From Eleginops maclovinus (Eukaryota > Chordata > Actinopteri > Perciformes > Eleginopidae): a DNA stretch of 64,000 nt. The position numbers and the translations under genes are program-made. A model generated the notes under the pieces. That model was not told the origin of the DNA, searched no databases, and worked only from the letters and a program-made list of their open reading frames with translations. Positions 1 to 21,318 of the stretch are shown in pieces (position 1 is the first letter of the stretch; each line of letters starts with the position of its first letter). The stretch lies in the NCBI RefSeq assembly GCF_036324505.1, contig NC_086368.1, positions 15,643,921 through 15,707,920 of the forward strand, given 5' to 3'.

Positions 1-3000
1 TCAGAGTATTTCCTGATGCATCTGTCTGCTGCTTTTGGTCTCTGAGGATGAAAACCTGGTGTAGCTCCCACTGCTTAGGTGCACAGTGGACATCAATCAC
101 TGCACCTTGTGAATGCTGTTGAGGCACTTCCCTCCATAGCAGCCTGTTTCTCTTCCCATCCCTTGATCTGCCTCGTGCATCCTCCTCCCTGGGTGCCTTG
201 AGCTGTGGCAGCAGTTTTTCTAAAACGATGCTGATGTAAATGCATGCAAAGAAGCCAGCTCACTCTCTGCTTCCCCCCTCCACTCACACACAGTGACTGC
301 AGAGATGGAGCAGGAGGCAGCAAGAAATAGGACCAGAGCTGCCGTCTCCACAGGGTCCTAGTGTCCTCACCACCAATTTAAACATGTTTCTGAGATTAAG
401 AACTTAATATGGTGTTGGGGAAATGTCATGTTGTTGCTGTATACATTGTTTCTCTAGGTATTAGCATTGAAAGCTAAGTCTCACACATCTACAAAAAAAT
501 ACTGATATATTACATTTTACATCAACAACTATGCCATTTCATTTTGACACGTCGATGTTAACATATATGTATCTCTTCTCACGTGAATGCTTTTTAGCCA
601 ATCATGCTAGTTGTGGCTATCATGTTGGTGATCATGACTGTCAAGCATGTGATGGTTTTGTAACCGTGATAAAAAATAAACCAGGGATTTTTTTTCATCT
701 TTCAACAACTTTTTCTGTACAAATGTGGGCCTATTTGTTCTTGTGGTTTTGTCTTGCTTATAAAAATGTTTCTAAACTTACGATGATTTTGGTATGACAA
801 TTAAAGGGAACTTATTATGAAACACTTAGGCTACTGCTTATTTCTGTAATCAAGTTTGGCAGTTGTATGGCTCCCTTTTGGAGACAGCCTCAAGTGGCCA
901 TTGAAAGAGCTGCAGGTTTTGGCATTTCTGCATAGGATTCCCTGTTAAGCCCCCCAAATGCCTTATGGAAACGAGACATTTGAATGTGTCTCTCCTTCCT
1001 ATGTCATGTTCAGGCTCATTAGAATAAACCGCCCCCGTCTTACTATCAACACCAACAGCTTGAGAACTGTCTTTGCATTTTATCAGACTAGAGTGAACTT
1101 TTTCTTAGGGAGGCTCAAAGAGACAGTCAACCAAATGGAGCATTTCAAACGTTGGGGTGGATACAGTTATATTCAGACTGACAATTTAAGAAAAAACGTG
1201 TCTTTTTTTTACAAAGCATTTTTACAAAGCATTTAACATGTTTTCATAAAATCTCAATATTAAATTAAAAAAATTAGCATGATATACTGTAGGCCTATAT
1301 ATATCCCATTTAACATTTCCAATCTGTGCAACGTTGGAAACCTTGCTAGCTTTAGCTGTATACTAAAATCATAGTCAGACATACAATGCTGACTCTATCC
1401 ATATACATGCCTCCATGCTAACTGTAGGCCTTTACATGTTACAAACCAAATCTTCACATCGTCATACCACATAAGCATACAGTACAATTGTTAGCAAACT
1501 TATTTTATGTTAATGTTAGCCAGTTAGCGGGTTAGCATGCTGATAAGACACTTGCAGGGCTGGTACCAGGCAGTTAGCGTGGTAGCTTGCTAATTTTACC
1601 TCTATCTTTAGACACAGCTGCTGACCCCAAGTACACCCGGAATTGGAAACAATCTAACAATACAGAGATAAGCCTATCACTCTACAGAGGATATTTGATG
1701 GGGGTAAAAATATGCGGGGTAAATATAATAAAATCAGCAATCTAGAAAGAGAAGTGTTACATTTCTCATCTAAGAAGTTATTATGTGTACTTTTATTGTT
1801 GTTTTATGTATCGCAGAGAGTAAATGCTTAACAGATGTTCACCAACTGACTTCTCTACTCATAAATGTGTGCTCAATGTTTGATAGCTACCCCTCATATG
1901 TAAACCTGTATTTCTTGCTTTTCACCCAGTTGATTTTTTTCTGTCAGTTATGTTTCAGGCAGTCATTTTGTGTATTTGAGTGCCCTCCACTACAGGGTTT
2001 ACTGACACAGGGAGGCATTGATTAGGCCTCAGCCTGCACCATCCCAGCTTCTCAAACTGGGGCTCCTGTTGCCACGGTGATCTTTTTCATATACAGTCCA
2101 TCTCATTGCTCCGTCAGCGGAGGACAATGAAATCTGGGCTATTATGGGTAAGGCTAGTCTTCTGAAGAAGCAAGCATGGAGCTTTAAGTCCAGGTGTCTT
2201 TCATTTGCATTTGTATGGTTAATGATAACACACATAACATTTGCATTTCACCTTTAAACAAGCATGGTTTAATTTACACAATATCTCAAGATGCATTTGA
2301 TTAGTCAGTATATTAACGCCACTGGATAAGTGAGACAACTCTGGTCTTACGGTTTGAATAATATACACTTTGTTGATTTCCTTCCACAAATCAGTGAGCT
2401 TATTGCATCAGGTTCATAGACGATGAACAATGGTGAAATACACGTTACTTGTAGTGCAAACTATAGAAAAGTTCTGGTGTTTAAGTTTTATTTTAACATA
2501 ACCCTACATAGTGGACCTGAATTGATAATAGATGTATATAACGCAATAGGATCTTGTTCCACGGTTAGTCAAAGGGGAAACTCCCATTTAGCAGTCAGTC
2601 TGGGGAAGGGGCCGGGCATTTTACCCAATAATAACTGAATGATTATTCAAACAAGAAAATCATCAGATGAATCCATAATTGTATTGGAATTATGATGTTA
2701 GTTGCAGCCATCCTACATATCACTTTACAGAATGTGTATGAGTTGCTTTTTCGTCTATAGTCTCACAAAACATATTTTACTCTCAAATATCATACATCAC
2801 CGAAATAGACAGGAACATCAAATCACACCTTTTTGTTATCAGATTCCTATTTTAAATGTCAAGCCTTTTGTAACCTATGAGCTTTTAGTAAATTTGACTG
2901 ATTACAAGCTAACGTCTCTTCCTGACAGTGCTTCAAACATGCTTGGACAGCAGGACACATGAAACACGATGCAGTTGTGTGAAGAGATTTGATAGACAGA

Positions 3001-3129
3001 GATTACTATTGTTGTCATGGTGAAGATGTATCAAGATGTCTGGCAACACTGAGGAGAGATGTGAAACAAACACATGCTTGTGTAACACATCAAGCTCTCA
3101 AAGAGCATATATCACTAAAACAACATTAC

Positions 3130-3131
<2 letters not shown>
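1..3131. other. Gene-free stretch, left edge
   Basis: No coding exon could be supported here; open frames are short and unlike known proteins. Around 1290-1640 the sequence is rich in degenerate TTAGC/GCTAAC words, which resemble old interspersed fish repeats also met at 33.4 kb and 39.7 kb. It may be distal flank of AMIGO1 or of a gene to the left of the window. Confidence 0.6.

Positions 3132-3225
<94 letters not shown>
3132..3225 (+). repeat. (GT)n microsatellite
   Basis: Uninterrupted GT dinucleotide repeat of about 47 units. It produces spurious Cys-Val and Thr-His open frames on both strands that are not genes. Confidence 0.98.
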
Positions 3226-7256
<4,031 letters not shown>

Positions 7257-7389
7257 CTGGCATTTGTCTTGCCGGACATGCCAATCCTTCTACTTCTCTG
7301 ACAAGGTAAAACACCAGATCCTAAAACCCTCTAAGAGATGAAAGTCGACTCCGCTCTCTTCTTCTTATCCTATCTTAAAGACCGTCTGT

Positions 7390-8125
7390 TTCAGACCCTT
7401 GTCAAATACTCACTGGGGGTCCCACAGGGGTCTGTCCTGGGTCCCTTCGTCCTGACTCTGTGCACAGTTCACTTGTTTCAGTCATCACACTCATACTGTA
7501 GCTTCTCCTAGCACAGCTTTGCTGATAATACTTAACCGACTCTATCCTGAAAACCCAGGAGGTCGCACAAACCTCTGCACACCACCCAATGCTCAATTTA
7601 GACAGAGATGCTCTTCCTCCCAGGGAAAGAATTCTCCCATCAATGACCTTTCTATCAACATCAGCCTCTCCGACTGCAAGGAATCCGGGTGTGAGTCTGG
7701 ATGAATATGCTACCACCCGTTCAAGCAGATACACTCCCACACAACACCGTTTCTCTGCTCCTTCACTGGCTGCCAGTGGCTGCCTGGAATTGCTGCAAGA
7801 CCCTGGTACTGGCCTACAGTGCTGTGAATAGATCAGGCCATTACAACTCTCAGGACATGATTTAACCATGTGCTGCAGCCAAGCACTTAGCTCAGCATCA
7901 GCCAGCCAGAGGGACCCAGATACAACTTAACAAAAACAGACCTGGTTGCCATCCTGTCTTCAAAATGGTGGAACAAGATTCCCATTGATATCAAGACAGC
8001 AGAAAGTCGGCAAAACTTTCGTCACACACTGAAGACCCACTTTTTTCAGCTACACCTTGGCCAACAAAATAAAGACAGAATAATAAAAGAAACTCTCTCT
8101 CTGTACATCGCACTTAGAAGCTAAT
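7390..8125 (+). mobile_element. Decayed L2-like non-LTR retrotransposon (LINE), 3' part
   Basis: Broken frames on the plus strand carry hallmarks of a LINE reverse transcriptase C-terminal half. Near 7406-7445 a peptide reads LGVPQGSVLGP, the classic motif before the catalytic YADD box, followed by a degraded box near 7520. The typical late segments follow: a His-Trp-Leu-Pro-like patch near 7760, a 'KTLVLAYSAV'-like patch near 7795, and the terminal pattern RQNFRHTLKTHFFQ near 8010-8050. Frameshifts and stops interrupt the frame, so it is a dead copy. The spacing of motifs fits L2/Rex1-type fish LINEs; the exact family was not determined. Confidence 0.8.
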
Positions 8126-9643
8126 GTGATCACATTTAATCTGGTTTTGCTTATAGATAACTAATGTACCTGCAGGACTCTTGCTTTTGGGTTTGTTTTT
8201 TCATGGTTAGATACACTCATTGTAGTCACTTTGGAGAAAAGTATAAACTAAATCAAATGTAATAATGAAATTGAACAAGAAGTCTAGCTGTGTCCATCAA
8301 TAGTCTTGCCTAGGATGATGACTAAACATACAACAACATCCCAAAGCTGCCGGTGTGAATAACAATGCACTACTAACATGGTCGGATTACAGAAGCTGAC
8401 AACTGCCATGCAGGGACACAGAGCTCCAGGGGCTCACTTTGTGTCACCTTCTGCTAATTATCAGCCCTAACAGCAACGCTGATATTGTTTTCACCTTGTA
8501 AGTGTGTATGTGCTTGCCCCCCCTACTTTATGCGCCTGGAAAATTTGGCCTTGTGATAAGGGGGATCTTATAACAAGATAAGTGCCCTAGCACACTGTTT
8601 TATTATCTAACCGTGATAGACATTCCAATGAAATGCCCGATTTCTAAAAAAGGTCATTTGAATCTGCACGTACCCTTGGCTCTATTAGCTTACAGTGATT
8701 TAATTGTTTGGCTGTTTGTTGGTAACTTCACTTTTTTGGTTCACTCTCACTGCTCTTTGTAGTTTTGTGAAGCACCAAAAAAAGTCAGGTGAAGATCAAG
8801 AACAGAGCATTAATAGTTAACAGTGGACACTTAAACAACTCAATTTGATTGTTAATGTTGCTCCCCAACTGTATACCATATGAACTCAAATGTATTGTGG
8901 GACAAACAAACATGTGTTATGGCTTTGTGACATGTCGTTTCTTTGATCCTTCTTGCTACCTAAGATTTGGACGTGTGCAGACGTATCATTACGTGCAAGT
9001 GAGATAAAAAATAACAGGAGCTGACCTGTAAAAAAGGCAGACTGGAACTGAATTACATTATAACTTAAATAAATGTGGGGCTATAATGTAATGTCTATTT
9101 GGTGTATTTTATCCAGTTCACAAGACAGAATTTGAAGCTGTTTTTGTTAACCACATGCTGATATTGATCCCCCACACACTGCTATTTGCACATCAAGTCC
9201 TTGACAGAAGACTGCTGCAGCTGCAGTTCTCACACGCAATGAGCGTTTGCCCTGTCCTTCACCACATAACAAGATGAAACAGAGGGAAGAATTCATCATT
9301 AAAGACATCAGCACACTGAATGGGCCATTGCTATTATGCACCCTGACAGGACGGAAACAAATGACACTCTCCCTGAGGACCCGTGTGTTTTATGAAAAAC
9401 GATCATGGATATAGGACAGTTTAAAAATGTATTGAGCACTGTGAAACGCAAAGACAAAAGGGACCAACAGGTTTCTGCAATCTAAAGCTGATCTCAATTG
9501 CCCAGATGTTAATCACAGTGCACTGGCAATCAACATGTTAATGAAATATTTCAAATAGTCTATCATTTCACACACGTGATATTAATGTTGTTATGCCTGT
9601 CATCTTAATAGTATTCGTCATACCTCCAACAGACAGCGAGAGC
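8126..9643. other. Gene-free stretch upstream of AMIGO1
   Basis: No coding exon was seen. The stretch is presumably distal promoter or 5' flank of AMIGO1. Confidence 0.5.
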
Positions 9644-9669
9644 GGGGGGGGGGGGGGGGGGGGGGGGGG
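9644..9669 (+). repeat. (G)26 homopolymer upstream of AMIGO1
   Basis: A run of 26 consecutive G residues about 235 bp before the probable end of the noncoding first exon of AMIGO1. Runs of this kind can form G-quadruplexes and are error-prone in sequencing, so the exact length is uncertain. Confidence 0.95.
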
Positions 9670-9719
9670 TAGGGAGAGAGACTGTGACACACCCTCTGCT
9701 CTGCTGTTTGCTCCCCTCT

Positions 9720-9904
9720 GATCAACTATCACAGGTTTGCATTTCCTCATCAGTGCAACCGCATTCAGGCTTTTCCGGTCCTTCTGTGCGTCCCGGTGAT
9801 CGCCGCTTCTGTGATGATGAGGATGAGACTGTCCTGTTAACGGATACCCGGACTGTTGAAGCCTGGCAGCCTTTTCTCCCCGGATCTTAGGAAATCGACT
9901 AAAG
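9720..9904 (+). other. amigo1: Probable noncoding first exon of AMIGO1 (start uncertain)
   Basis: The sequence becomes GC-richer here and ends in a good splice donor (AAAG followed by GTAAAA at 9905). A matching acceptor (CCATACAG) lies at 10259-10266, which would give a 362-bp intron and a second exon holding the whole AMIGO1 coding region. Mammalian AMIGO1 likewise has its coding sequence in one exon after an untranslated exon. The transcription start is not visible, so the left coordinate is approximate. Confidence 0.5.
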
Positions 9905-10329
9905 GTAAAAGCACTAGCGGGCGGGACACTTCTGCCTGCTGGGACAAATGTCTCTTACACAGATTTGATTATTCTTGGAGGGGAACATGAATACAATAAC
10001 ATATGTTAATAATCCTTAAGGATGTAAGTGGGTTTTTAATTAACATAACGGCGATATTGATCTTCTTAATTTATTGCGTTATGACGACATTATTTTGCTA
10101 CCACCCAAATGCGCATAACTTTTTGACCAGCTAGTGACATGCCTGCTGCAATGCACCCTGGGTGCTTTAGACCAGGAGATGCTGTGAGAATTAAAGACAT
10201 TACGTCTTTCATTTTGATAATAATAAAAATAGAGGTAATTTATTGATCTCATTGTCATCCATACAGCTCCATGACCCTACTCTATGAAGACAGGGACACA
10301 TCTAACCTGCTGTAGTTTATCATCTTGAC

Positions 10330-11856
10330 ATGATGGGGGGTTCATTCTGGATTTCCCATGGTGCTACTGAAGCCCTGTTCAGGGGAAAGAGCTTCATGGC
10401 TGTTCTATCTCTGGCTCTGTTGTTGCCAACAGTGAGAATCAGTGCACAGATGAAAGGTGGCCCTTTGGACTGCGATGAGACTTGTGTGTGTGCCAGCAAC
10501 ATCGTCAGCTGCTCCAAGATGAATCTAACCAACGTACCCACCCCTCTTCCAAATTATACAGCTGTTCTGGATCTCAGCTTTAACAACATCACCAGGCTAC
10601 GTGCTGGGTGGAACCCCGAATCACTAAACAAGTTACACAGTCTGATCCTCAGCCACAACAACCTCACGTTCCTTTCCTCTGAGGCCTTTGTGTTTGTGAC
10701 CAAGCTCCGTTACCTGGACCTTTCTTTCAATGGCCTTCGCCAGCTGGACGAGTTCATCTTTGAGCCGCTGGAGCACCTGGAGGTGCTGCTGCTTTACAGC
10801 AACTGCATCTCTCAGGTAAATCGCGCAGCCTTCTCTGGCCTCGACAACCTGCAGAGGCTCTACCTGAGCCAGAACAAGATCTCACGCTTCCCGTTGGAGC
10901 TGGTGAAGGATCGCACTAGGCTGAAGGCTCTTAGACTGCTGGATGTGTCCTCCAACAAAATCAAAACCCTGCCCCTCAATGAGCTAAAGGCTCTGCCTGC
11001 CTGGATCAAGAACGGCCTGTACTTCCACAATAACCCCCTGCCCTGCACCTGTGATGTGCACGACCTGGTAGCAAGCTGGCACCTCAAGGAGCTCAGTTCT
11101 ACTATGGACTTCAAAGACAGCCACACTTGTTTGTTACCAGGCCTACAGAAAGAGAAAATGGCCATACTGGATCTTGACAAGGTCTATTTGAACTGCAGTG
11201 AGGTCACGGTTATGGGCAAAGAAGCCTATCTGGAACAGCTCCTGGTCCTGGACTGTGACAGCAGGGAGAGGGACATGCTGAAGAACTGGGTGCTGCCTGG
11301 AAACATCCCTCTGTCTCCGGCCATGAAAACTGCTGTGAAGCGTCATGATGGCAGCCTCCGGCTTGGGCCCCTGAAGGCAGAGGACTCTGGGGTATACACC
11401 TGCTATGCCACAAGTGACTCCTTTAATGAGACGCTGTATGTTACTGTAACTGTGTTTAATTCCACTAAAAGTGGTGGGCTGGAGAACCTCAAAACGGCCT
11501 ACACCACACTAATAGCATGTCTGATCAGTTTAGTTATGGTTCTCATCTACCTCTATCTCACACCGTGCCGCTGCGCATGTTGTCCAGGACAAGGTCTGGA
11601 GAAAAGCGACAGTTTCCACTCTTCAACTGTGAGCATCTCTCAGGCACATGAGGAGATGGGGCAAGGTAGAGGGGAAGGCAGAGGCTTTGCTTACAGACAT
11701 GTGGCCTTCATTCAACCCAAGGACCCGCTGGAGCAGAATGGGAGGTTGAACCCAATAGAGGAAGACGAGGAGTGTCAGGGGGATAACAGGGAGAGAAGGA
11801 GGTCTGACGCAGAGTCTGTCAGCTCAGTGTGCTCAGATACCCCCATGGTGGTGTAA
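10330..11856 (+). CDS. amigo1: AMIGO1, LRR and Ig domain adhesion protein, Kv2 channel partner
   Basis: A 508-residue type I membrane protein in a single coding exon. A hydrophobic signal segment (about residues 23-40) is followed by a cysteine-capped leucine-rich N-cap (Cys48, 52, 54, 61) and about six leucine-rich repeats to residue 235. The C-cap (Cys239, 241, 267, 289) begins at the motif HNNPLPCTC. One Ig domain follows (Cys309 and Cys358 in DSGVYTCYA), then a transmembrane helix at about 388-411 ending LYLTPCRC. The cytoplasmic tail ends ESVSSVCSDTPMVV, nearly identical to the mammalian AMIGO1 end and unlike AMIGO2 or AMIGO3. AMIGO1 mediates homophilic adhesion and neurite outgrowth and is an auxiliary subunit of Kv2.1 channels in neurons. 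Met1 is taken as the start because it opens the frame just after the exon acceptor; Met23 would also give a good signal peptide. Confidence 0.95.
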   Translation: MMGGSFWISHGATEALFRGKSFMAVLSLALLLPTVRISAQMKGGPLDCDETCVCASNIVSCSKMNLTNVPTPLPNYTAVLDLSFNNITRLRAGWNPESLNKLHSLILSHNNLTFLSSEAFVFVTKLRYLDLSFNGLRQLDEFIFEPLEHLEVLLLYSNCISQVNRAAFSGLDNLQRLYLSQNKISRFPLELVKDRTRLKALRLLDVSSNKIKTLPLNELKALPAWIKNGLYFHNNPLPCTCDVHDLVASWHLKELSSTMDFKDSHTCLLPGLQKEKMAILDLDKVYLNCSEVTVMGKEAYLEQLLVLDCDSRERDMLKNWVLPGNIPLSPAMKTAVKRHDGSLRLGPLKAEDSGVYTCYATSDSFNETLYVTVTVFNSTKSGGLENLKTAYTTLIACLISLVMVLIYLYLTPCRCACCPGQGLEKSDSFHSSTVSISQAHEEMGQGRGEGRGFAYRHVAFIQPKDPLEQNGRLNPIEEDEECQGDNRERRRSDAESVSSVCSDTPMVV

Positions 11857-14800
11857 AGTCAGTGTCCCAGCCTGCAGGCTAAGACAGTGTTGGCTCGAAC
11901 CATGTGGCTCCTACACAGAGATTAGTAGGCACTGTTACAGTAGCATGTACTGTTAAAAAAACACATGATCAGAAACATTTATTGATAAAAAAAAACAATT
12001 TAGAAACAGCCCAAAACATAGTGATAATGCAGAAACATGTGATTTCTGTAAAAGATGAATTAGTGTGAAGGTTTCTGAAAATCATTGTCAGGCCCTGGAA
12101 GAAATTGCTACGCAAGTTACTGTTTAAAATATTTATTTAAATGTTTTTAGGGTTTCTTCAAAAATATAATACTAACACTTATAACTTGGAGACAACAAAC
12201 AGCATGAAAACAGCTTGCATCTGAATAACCTGAGGCTGCACTTTAGATTTAAGTTATCCAGCTAGTTAATGCACTGGGGATCAATGTTCTACAAGATTAT
12301 ACGTTTTAAACATGTTGGACAAAAGTTGCTGCTTGAAAAGGTAGTTATGCATTTTATGCAGAGCTCACCAAATAAGCACCGCAAGATGCTTAGAGGTGCA
12401 CTGTCAGATATGGCACACATTTAAGTTAAAAAAGGACATCAACGGAATGTGAAGTGGTTACAAACATTATGTCCAAGACGTCTATTCATTGTGTTCCAGA
12501 GATACCTAATCTTCTCGGAGTTTCAGCAGTTTGGTTGAATTTTGCATATTCTTGCCCTGCTGTAAGTAGTTCAAGGACCTAGTTCTAGCGGTAAAAAAAA
12601 TGACCACTACATGTAGCCATGCATTTTACATTACACCCCTAATATTATTGCAATTTTACATTCCTGTTTGGTTTTGATGCCTTTACAAAAAATACAGTAA
12701 GGTTTACTGTTATGCAATTTTTTCAATTTACATTATTTAAGATTTGAGTGTGACCTAATGCTCAGTTAAATACAGTATGTGTGTTGGCAGTGACTGAGCT
12801 TCTGATGTAGTGTTTGTTTTTTTAAATACTGCTCTATGCAAGCGTTTTTTGGATACAGCATAGTAACAGAATCATTAATCCAGCCTTATTATGATACATT
12901 GTATTTTTACTGTAATTATATTTTATCCAGAATCATTATTTATATTTAATGTAGGTTGATTTGTCTCTCCGTAACAAGAAACATATAGTCACATTGATTT
13001 CCTGATTTGCAATATAAACATTACCCATGTGGTCTGCAGAAATTTCAGTTTAAGAGTTGTCCACTGTCAGTGTAGCTGCTATCGATTTCAGCCTCAGTTC
13101 TTCAGTTTGAACTGTTTACAAAAGGTTAATCATGTTCAAATGTACTAACTTCCATATATAACCCTCTTTTATCGTCACAATGCAGTGAAAACAATATGTT
13201 CAGTGTGTGACTCACACTGCTGACATCCGGTCCCAATAGAATGTAAATAGCAGCACAACACGAGGGGGAAAACTGAGAGCGAGTATTACCCACTGAATGT
13301 TTCTGGGCATTAGTGCCCAACCCTCCACAAATCAGCAAATGCCAGCCAGACAGCTAGCAGTCTCATAAACACCATCAGAAATAGCAGCTAATAGTGCAAC
13401 CAACATGCAGGCGGCACAGATGGGATGTGAATATAGAAGTAGCCGTTTTCAAACACGTTTTTACATTACTTACATTGCTTAAATACTTTCAAACTGTTGA
13501 TTTTAAAAGATGTAAGAGATTCAGTCCCTGAAAAACATGTTTTCTGAAACCTAAAGTCACTCTAGCTCTACTGTGAATAAACAACTGTCACAAAACACAT
13601 TTGAAAGTTATATTAATGATATAAATAGAATAACTGAGAGAAGCATTTTAAGCAAAACACAATCCCAGATGATGTAGCAATGTACACTAACTGTACTCTT
13701 ACTTTGAAGGAACTATTACCTTATACTATCACTCCTTGTGGTGCCTTTTCAAGATAAGCTGTGGTGAATAAACACCCTATATTACATGTCTTTTTAGGAA
13801 TTATAGCACTAAACACACACTTATGAAGTTGTGTGTGTGTGTGGTTTGGTAGAATTATAATGTAGCTACATCATGAGGAACTTCATTGACTTCTATCTCT
13901 CACACATATCCACTGTATGCTAATGTTGTACACTTCTTGTTTTTCCTGTGAAAGTTAATTTTAACCAAAGACTGAGTTATATACTGAGAATTATAACCTA
14001 AGTGTTCAGTGTTTACAGTCAGCACAGTTATATTTATGTTGTTTTTACCAAGTGTATTTTCATAGTTTGAGTTCAGCCACAACTGATATTTTTATATATG
14101 CAATCCTGTATAAGGACTTATTGTATTTCATTATTTGCTGCAATATATCTTGTCTGTTAATGTATTGTACCTGTATTTCATATACTAAAACGAAACATGG
14201 CAACTAAGAGAGAGTGATGTCTGTTATATTCCTGAAAGGTGAATGTATTAGATCTCTCTAACAAAGCAAATAACCTTTAAGATACAAGGTTAAAGGGATA
14301 GTTTAGCATTTTGGTAATCAATCTTGGGTAATCTATATGTCAAGACAGTTATTGAATGTATTTTCCAAATGGTTAAAGTACTCCAGTTGTGACGGAACAG
14401 ATACATTATGGCCTGACATGGACGTCTGTTGAAATTGAGATCAGGCATCAGTTTGCTGGCTCTAGCGGCACAGCCTTCTTGTTTACTTTAGGTTGAAACT
14501 GGAGACAGCACAGCTGACTGGAGCGGAAACCGTTCACCCAAGAAGACATATTTTATTGCACCTGTCCCTAAGACTTACTCTCTTCTGGCAACATAAGGTT
14601 CTGTAGGCTTGTCAACCTTATTTGGCTTGTTGACCACAGGATCTGCCTGAGCAGAGTGAGTGTACTCACTATCCACTGCCGGACAAGAACAGTGTGTTAG
14701 ATTTGTATTTGCCTTCTGATGTTTGACATCAAATTTCGGTCTCATATTCTAGTTTTAAAACATTCTCTTTGAGTTTAGTTGTATCATTAGGCATAATCAA

Positions 14801-16209
14801 TATGTGAAAATTGCTACATCACATTTATTCATGCGACAGTGCAGAAAATGTGTGCAGAATCATTTGTTAGGGTTAATTTTAGCAAGAAGTTGCTCCATCT
14901 TCCTGACAGGCACTGCAGTGTGAAACTTCACCTTCCGCCCTGCAGCCTCTCTGCAGGATGAATGATTGACGAAGTCTAAAGGATGTCCACACAGCTTGTT
15001 TCACGAGCTGCAGTTTCATCTTACCATGTTTACCCACAATACATGCAACACCAGCCAGGTGTGTGAAACTAGGTTAAACCATTTGAATAATGCAAAGCAG
15101 CATTGAAGTCAGACTTTTAAAGTATTTCATTATTGAATGTTAAAGAGAATTGCCTGATAAAAGAGTTGTGAGGTATGAGAAGGTTAATGATCTGTGTGGA
15201 CGCATATCTTTAAATGGAAAAACAGCTAAATGACGCCTCCCCGTAAATCACAGATTATAATTAGAACAAATGCAGCAGCCTAAAGAAAATCTGAGATCAC
15301 AGAGCAACACAGATAGCATGAATGTAAACCGGCGCCTGTTGACAATGAATGACTGGCAGTGGGTTCTCTGTTAGGGAGACTGTATTCTAAGTAAGATGAG
15401 TCACCCTCTCCTCAGGCCCCTCCCAGGAGGATCACATGGATCACATAAATCACATGAATGAGGAAGTGACTGAACGTGCCTCTCTGAGTCCTCTGCCATC
15501 TAGTGGCCACCAAAACACAGATCCATAATGGAAGGGAGCACTTGGGTTGACTGTTTCTGCCTTTGCAGAATATTGCAGGACTTTGAATCCTCCTTTATAA
15601 CAAATACATGCTGACTTTAAGATCTGAAAGGTTATATTTTATTAGTGTCAGTCACAAATATGAATGCTTTTACATGATAGTTTGTGGTGATGGACAGTAG
15701 ACTAACTATATTCACTCAAGTGCTGTTCTTACTTCTTACTGCACTGCATTTATTTGGTAAGCGTAGTCATTCTGACAATTCAAATTAATAGTACTAAATA
15801 TAATCACCAAACTATTTAGCCTGTTTTATCATAGGTAAATACAGGACTTTGCATGCTACTTGGCAATATATGGACATGGTAAATAAAATAAATTGTGCTT
15901 CTCCTTTACCAGTTGCAACAATAATGAACATATTCATACATCAAAAATATAATATATAATATCATATAGGATAGTATGCAGGATAAGAACTTTAACTTCT
16001 GGTTATTTGATGCTGATACCTTGGTGCCTTTTCCTAAGTAAAAAAAAAAAATCATTCAGAAGTGTGTACAGAGTATTTCTTTTACTTGAGTAGTGAATTG
16101 TGATTATAAAAGAAAAATCAATTGCTTTCTAAATATCAGAAGCTGTCAGACTGAAGCCTCTGACCAATACCTAATATCATTTTCAAGTGGCCAAGCTCTT
16201 CGCATGTTT
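11857..16209. other. AMIGO1 3' untranslated region (extent unknown) and intergenic DNA
   Basis: No coding exon was seen between the AMIGO1 stop and the last exon of the minus-strand protease. The first part is probably the AMIGO1 3'UTR. AATAAA hexamers occur near 13575 and 13767, but a cleavage site cannot be chosen. Near 14290-14580 the opening AAAGGGATAGTTTAGC resembles a common short interspersed fish repeat. Confidence 0.5.
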
Positions 16210-19993
<3,784 letters not shown>

Positions 19994-20038
19994 TATTTCT
20001 AAAAGGACTCGATGTAGATCTCACAGGACAGACGGTGT

Positions 20039-20044
20039 TTTATA
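20039..20044 (-). promoter_or_regulatory. TATA box of the aspartic protease gene
   Basis: On the minus strand the sequence reads CCATATAAAACACC, a good TATA box about 46 bp before the start codon at 19993. This predicts a short 5'UTR of about 15-25 bases, as usual for pepsinogen genes. Confidence 0.75.
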
Positions 20045-21318
20045 TGGAGGTCAAAACTAGTCTTAACTCCTCCTTATTACAGTAACACTTCACACAGGTG
20101 AACTGATAAGAAACCACTTTACAGAGCATCGAATACGTATATTCAGATAAAGGAGTTAATGTGAACTGAATTTGTTTTCCTTAATGTACTATAATCTATT
20201 GCCAGGAAAAAATAATAATTTATCTTACTCAGTTCTTTATCCAAAGTTAACTTTAGAAATCAGCATTAAAAGTCAACACAGGAGTGTTTTACTATGCTTC
20301 TCTATACAAATCGCTTTCTATTGTCTGTTTCTGTTAATAATTAATGAAAATGAACTCAATAATCAAAACAATGTCTTGGGCCTCAAACTATAACACATTT
20401 GAAATGGTAAATGATGTGCCATTTTTTGAAAGTTATACTGTAGATGAAAACACCAATAATCGTCACCGATTAACAAAAGCCTGATTCATTTGGACTATTT
20501 GATCTGGTTGTCTTGTGTTAGTCTGTGTTTAAAGAAAGATCAAATGCCATTTTAAGGAATTATGTGAAGCCCAGTTCTGTGATTGAGTTTTAGGGAAATG
20601 TCTCACTGCTGATATACTGTAACCTATTAAACAAAAGGGGTCTTCTCCTGTGTCACAATCTGAAGTTGCCACGGACAACTAAAATAAATGTTCAGGATTA
20701 TTCCAGCACGTTCTCCCAGCAGTAAAGATTATAATTTGGAGTGAGCGGTGAGGTTTGACCTTTCCCAGAGTCCTCTGAATGAGTTTCTGTTGACTTTTTC
20801 ATCTATTGTCTGTGCCTTTAGAAAGAAACGTAAAGTATAATTGAATACAGCTACTTTAAAGGTCCCTTTGCTTCGTAAAATAATGCCCTGTCACATTAAG
20901 GCGTGTTGTAAGTATAAATGGCTTTTAAAAGATAGAGTAAATGCAAACCTTATTGACATAAGTGTCACAGAAGTTTACTTTCCCATAATGCAATTATTAC
21001 CTGTCAACCCGTAAATCAACTGGATAAGCTTATCATATTATTTATTTTTAAAATACTGATAGCGTATTGTTTCTCTCTCTATGTGTTCAGGGAGTTTAAC
21101 ATCACAACATCTAACCCTGCCCTCTAGAGGACCAAGATTCTCAAAACCAGATCAAACCACTCAGACTCAACAAAACACACAACACCAGAACATGTTTAGA
21201 ACCAAAGCTGCATTTATTTAAGCACAAAACAAATGCAATGTACATTACTCATATAGAATACGTCAAATGAATGAATAAGAAAAGTGCACGTTTTAAAACA
21301 GATGTAAAAAATACTCAC

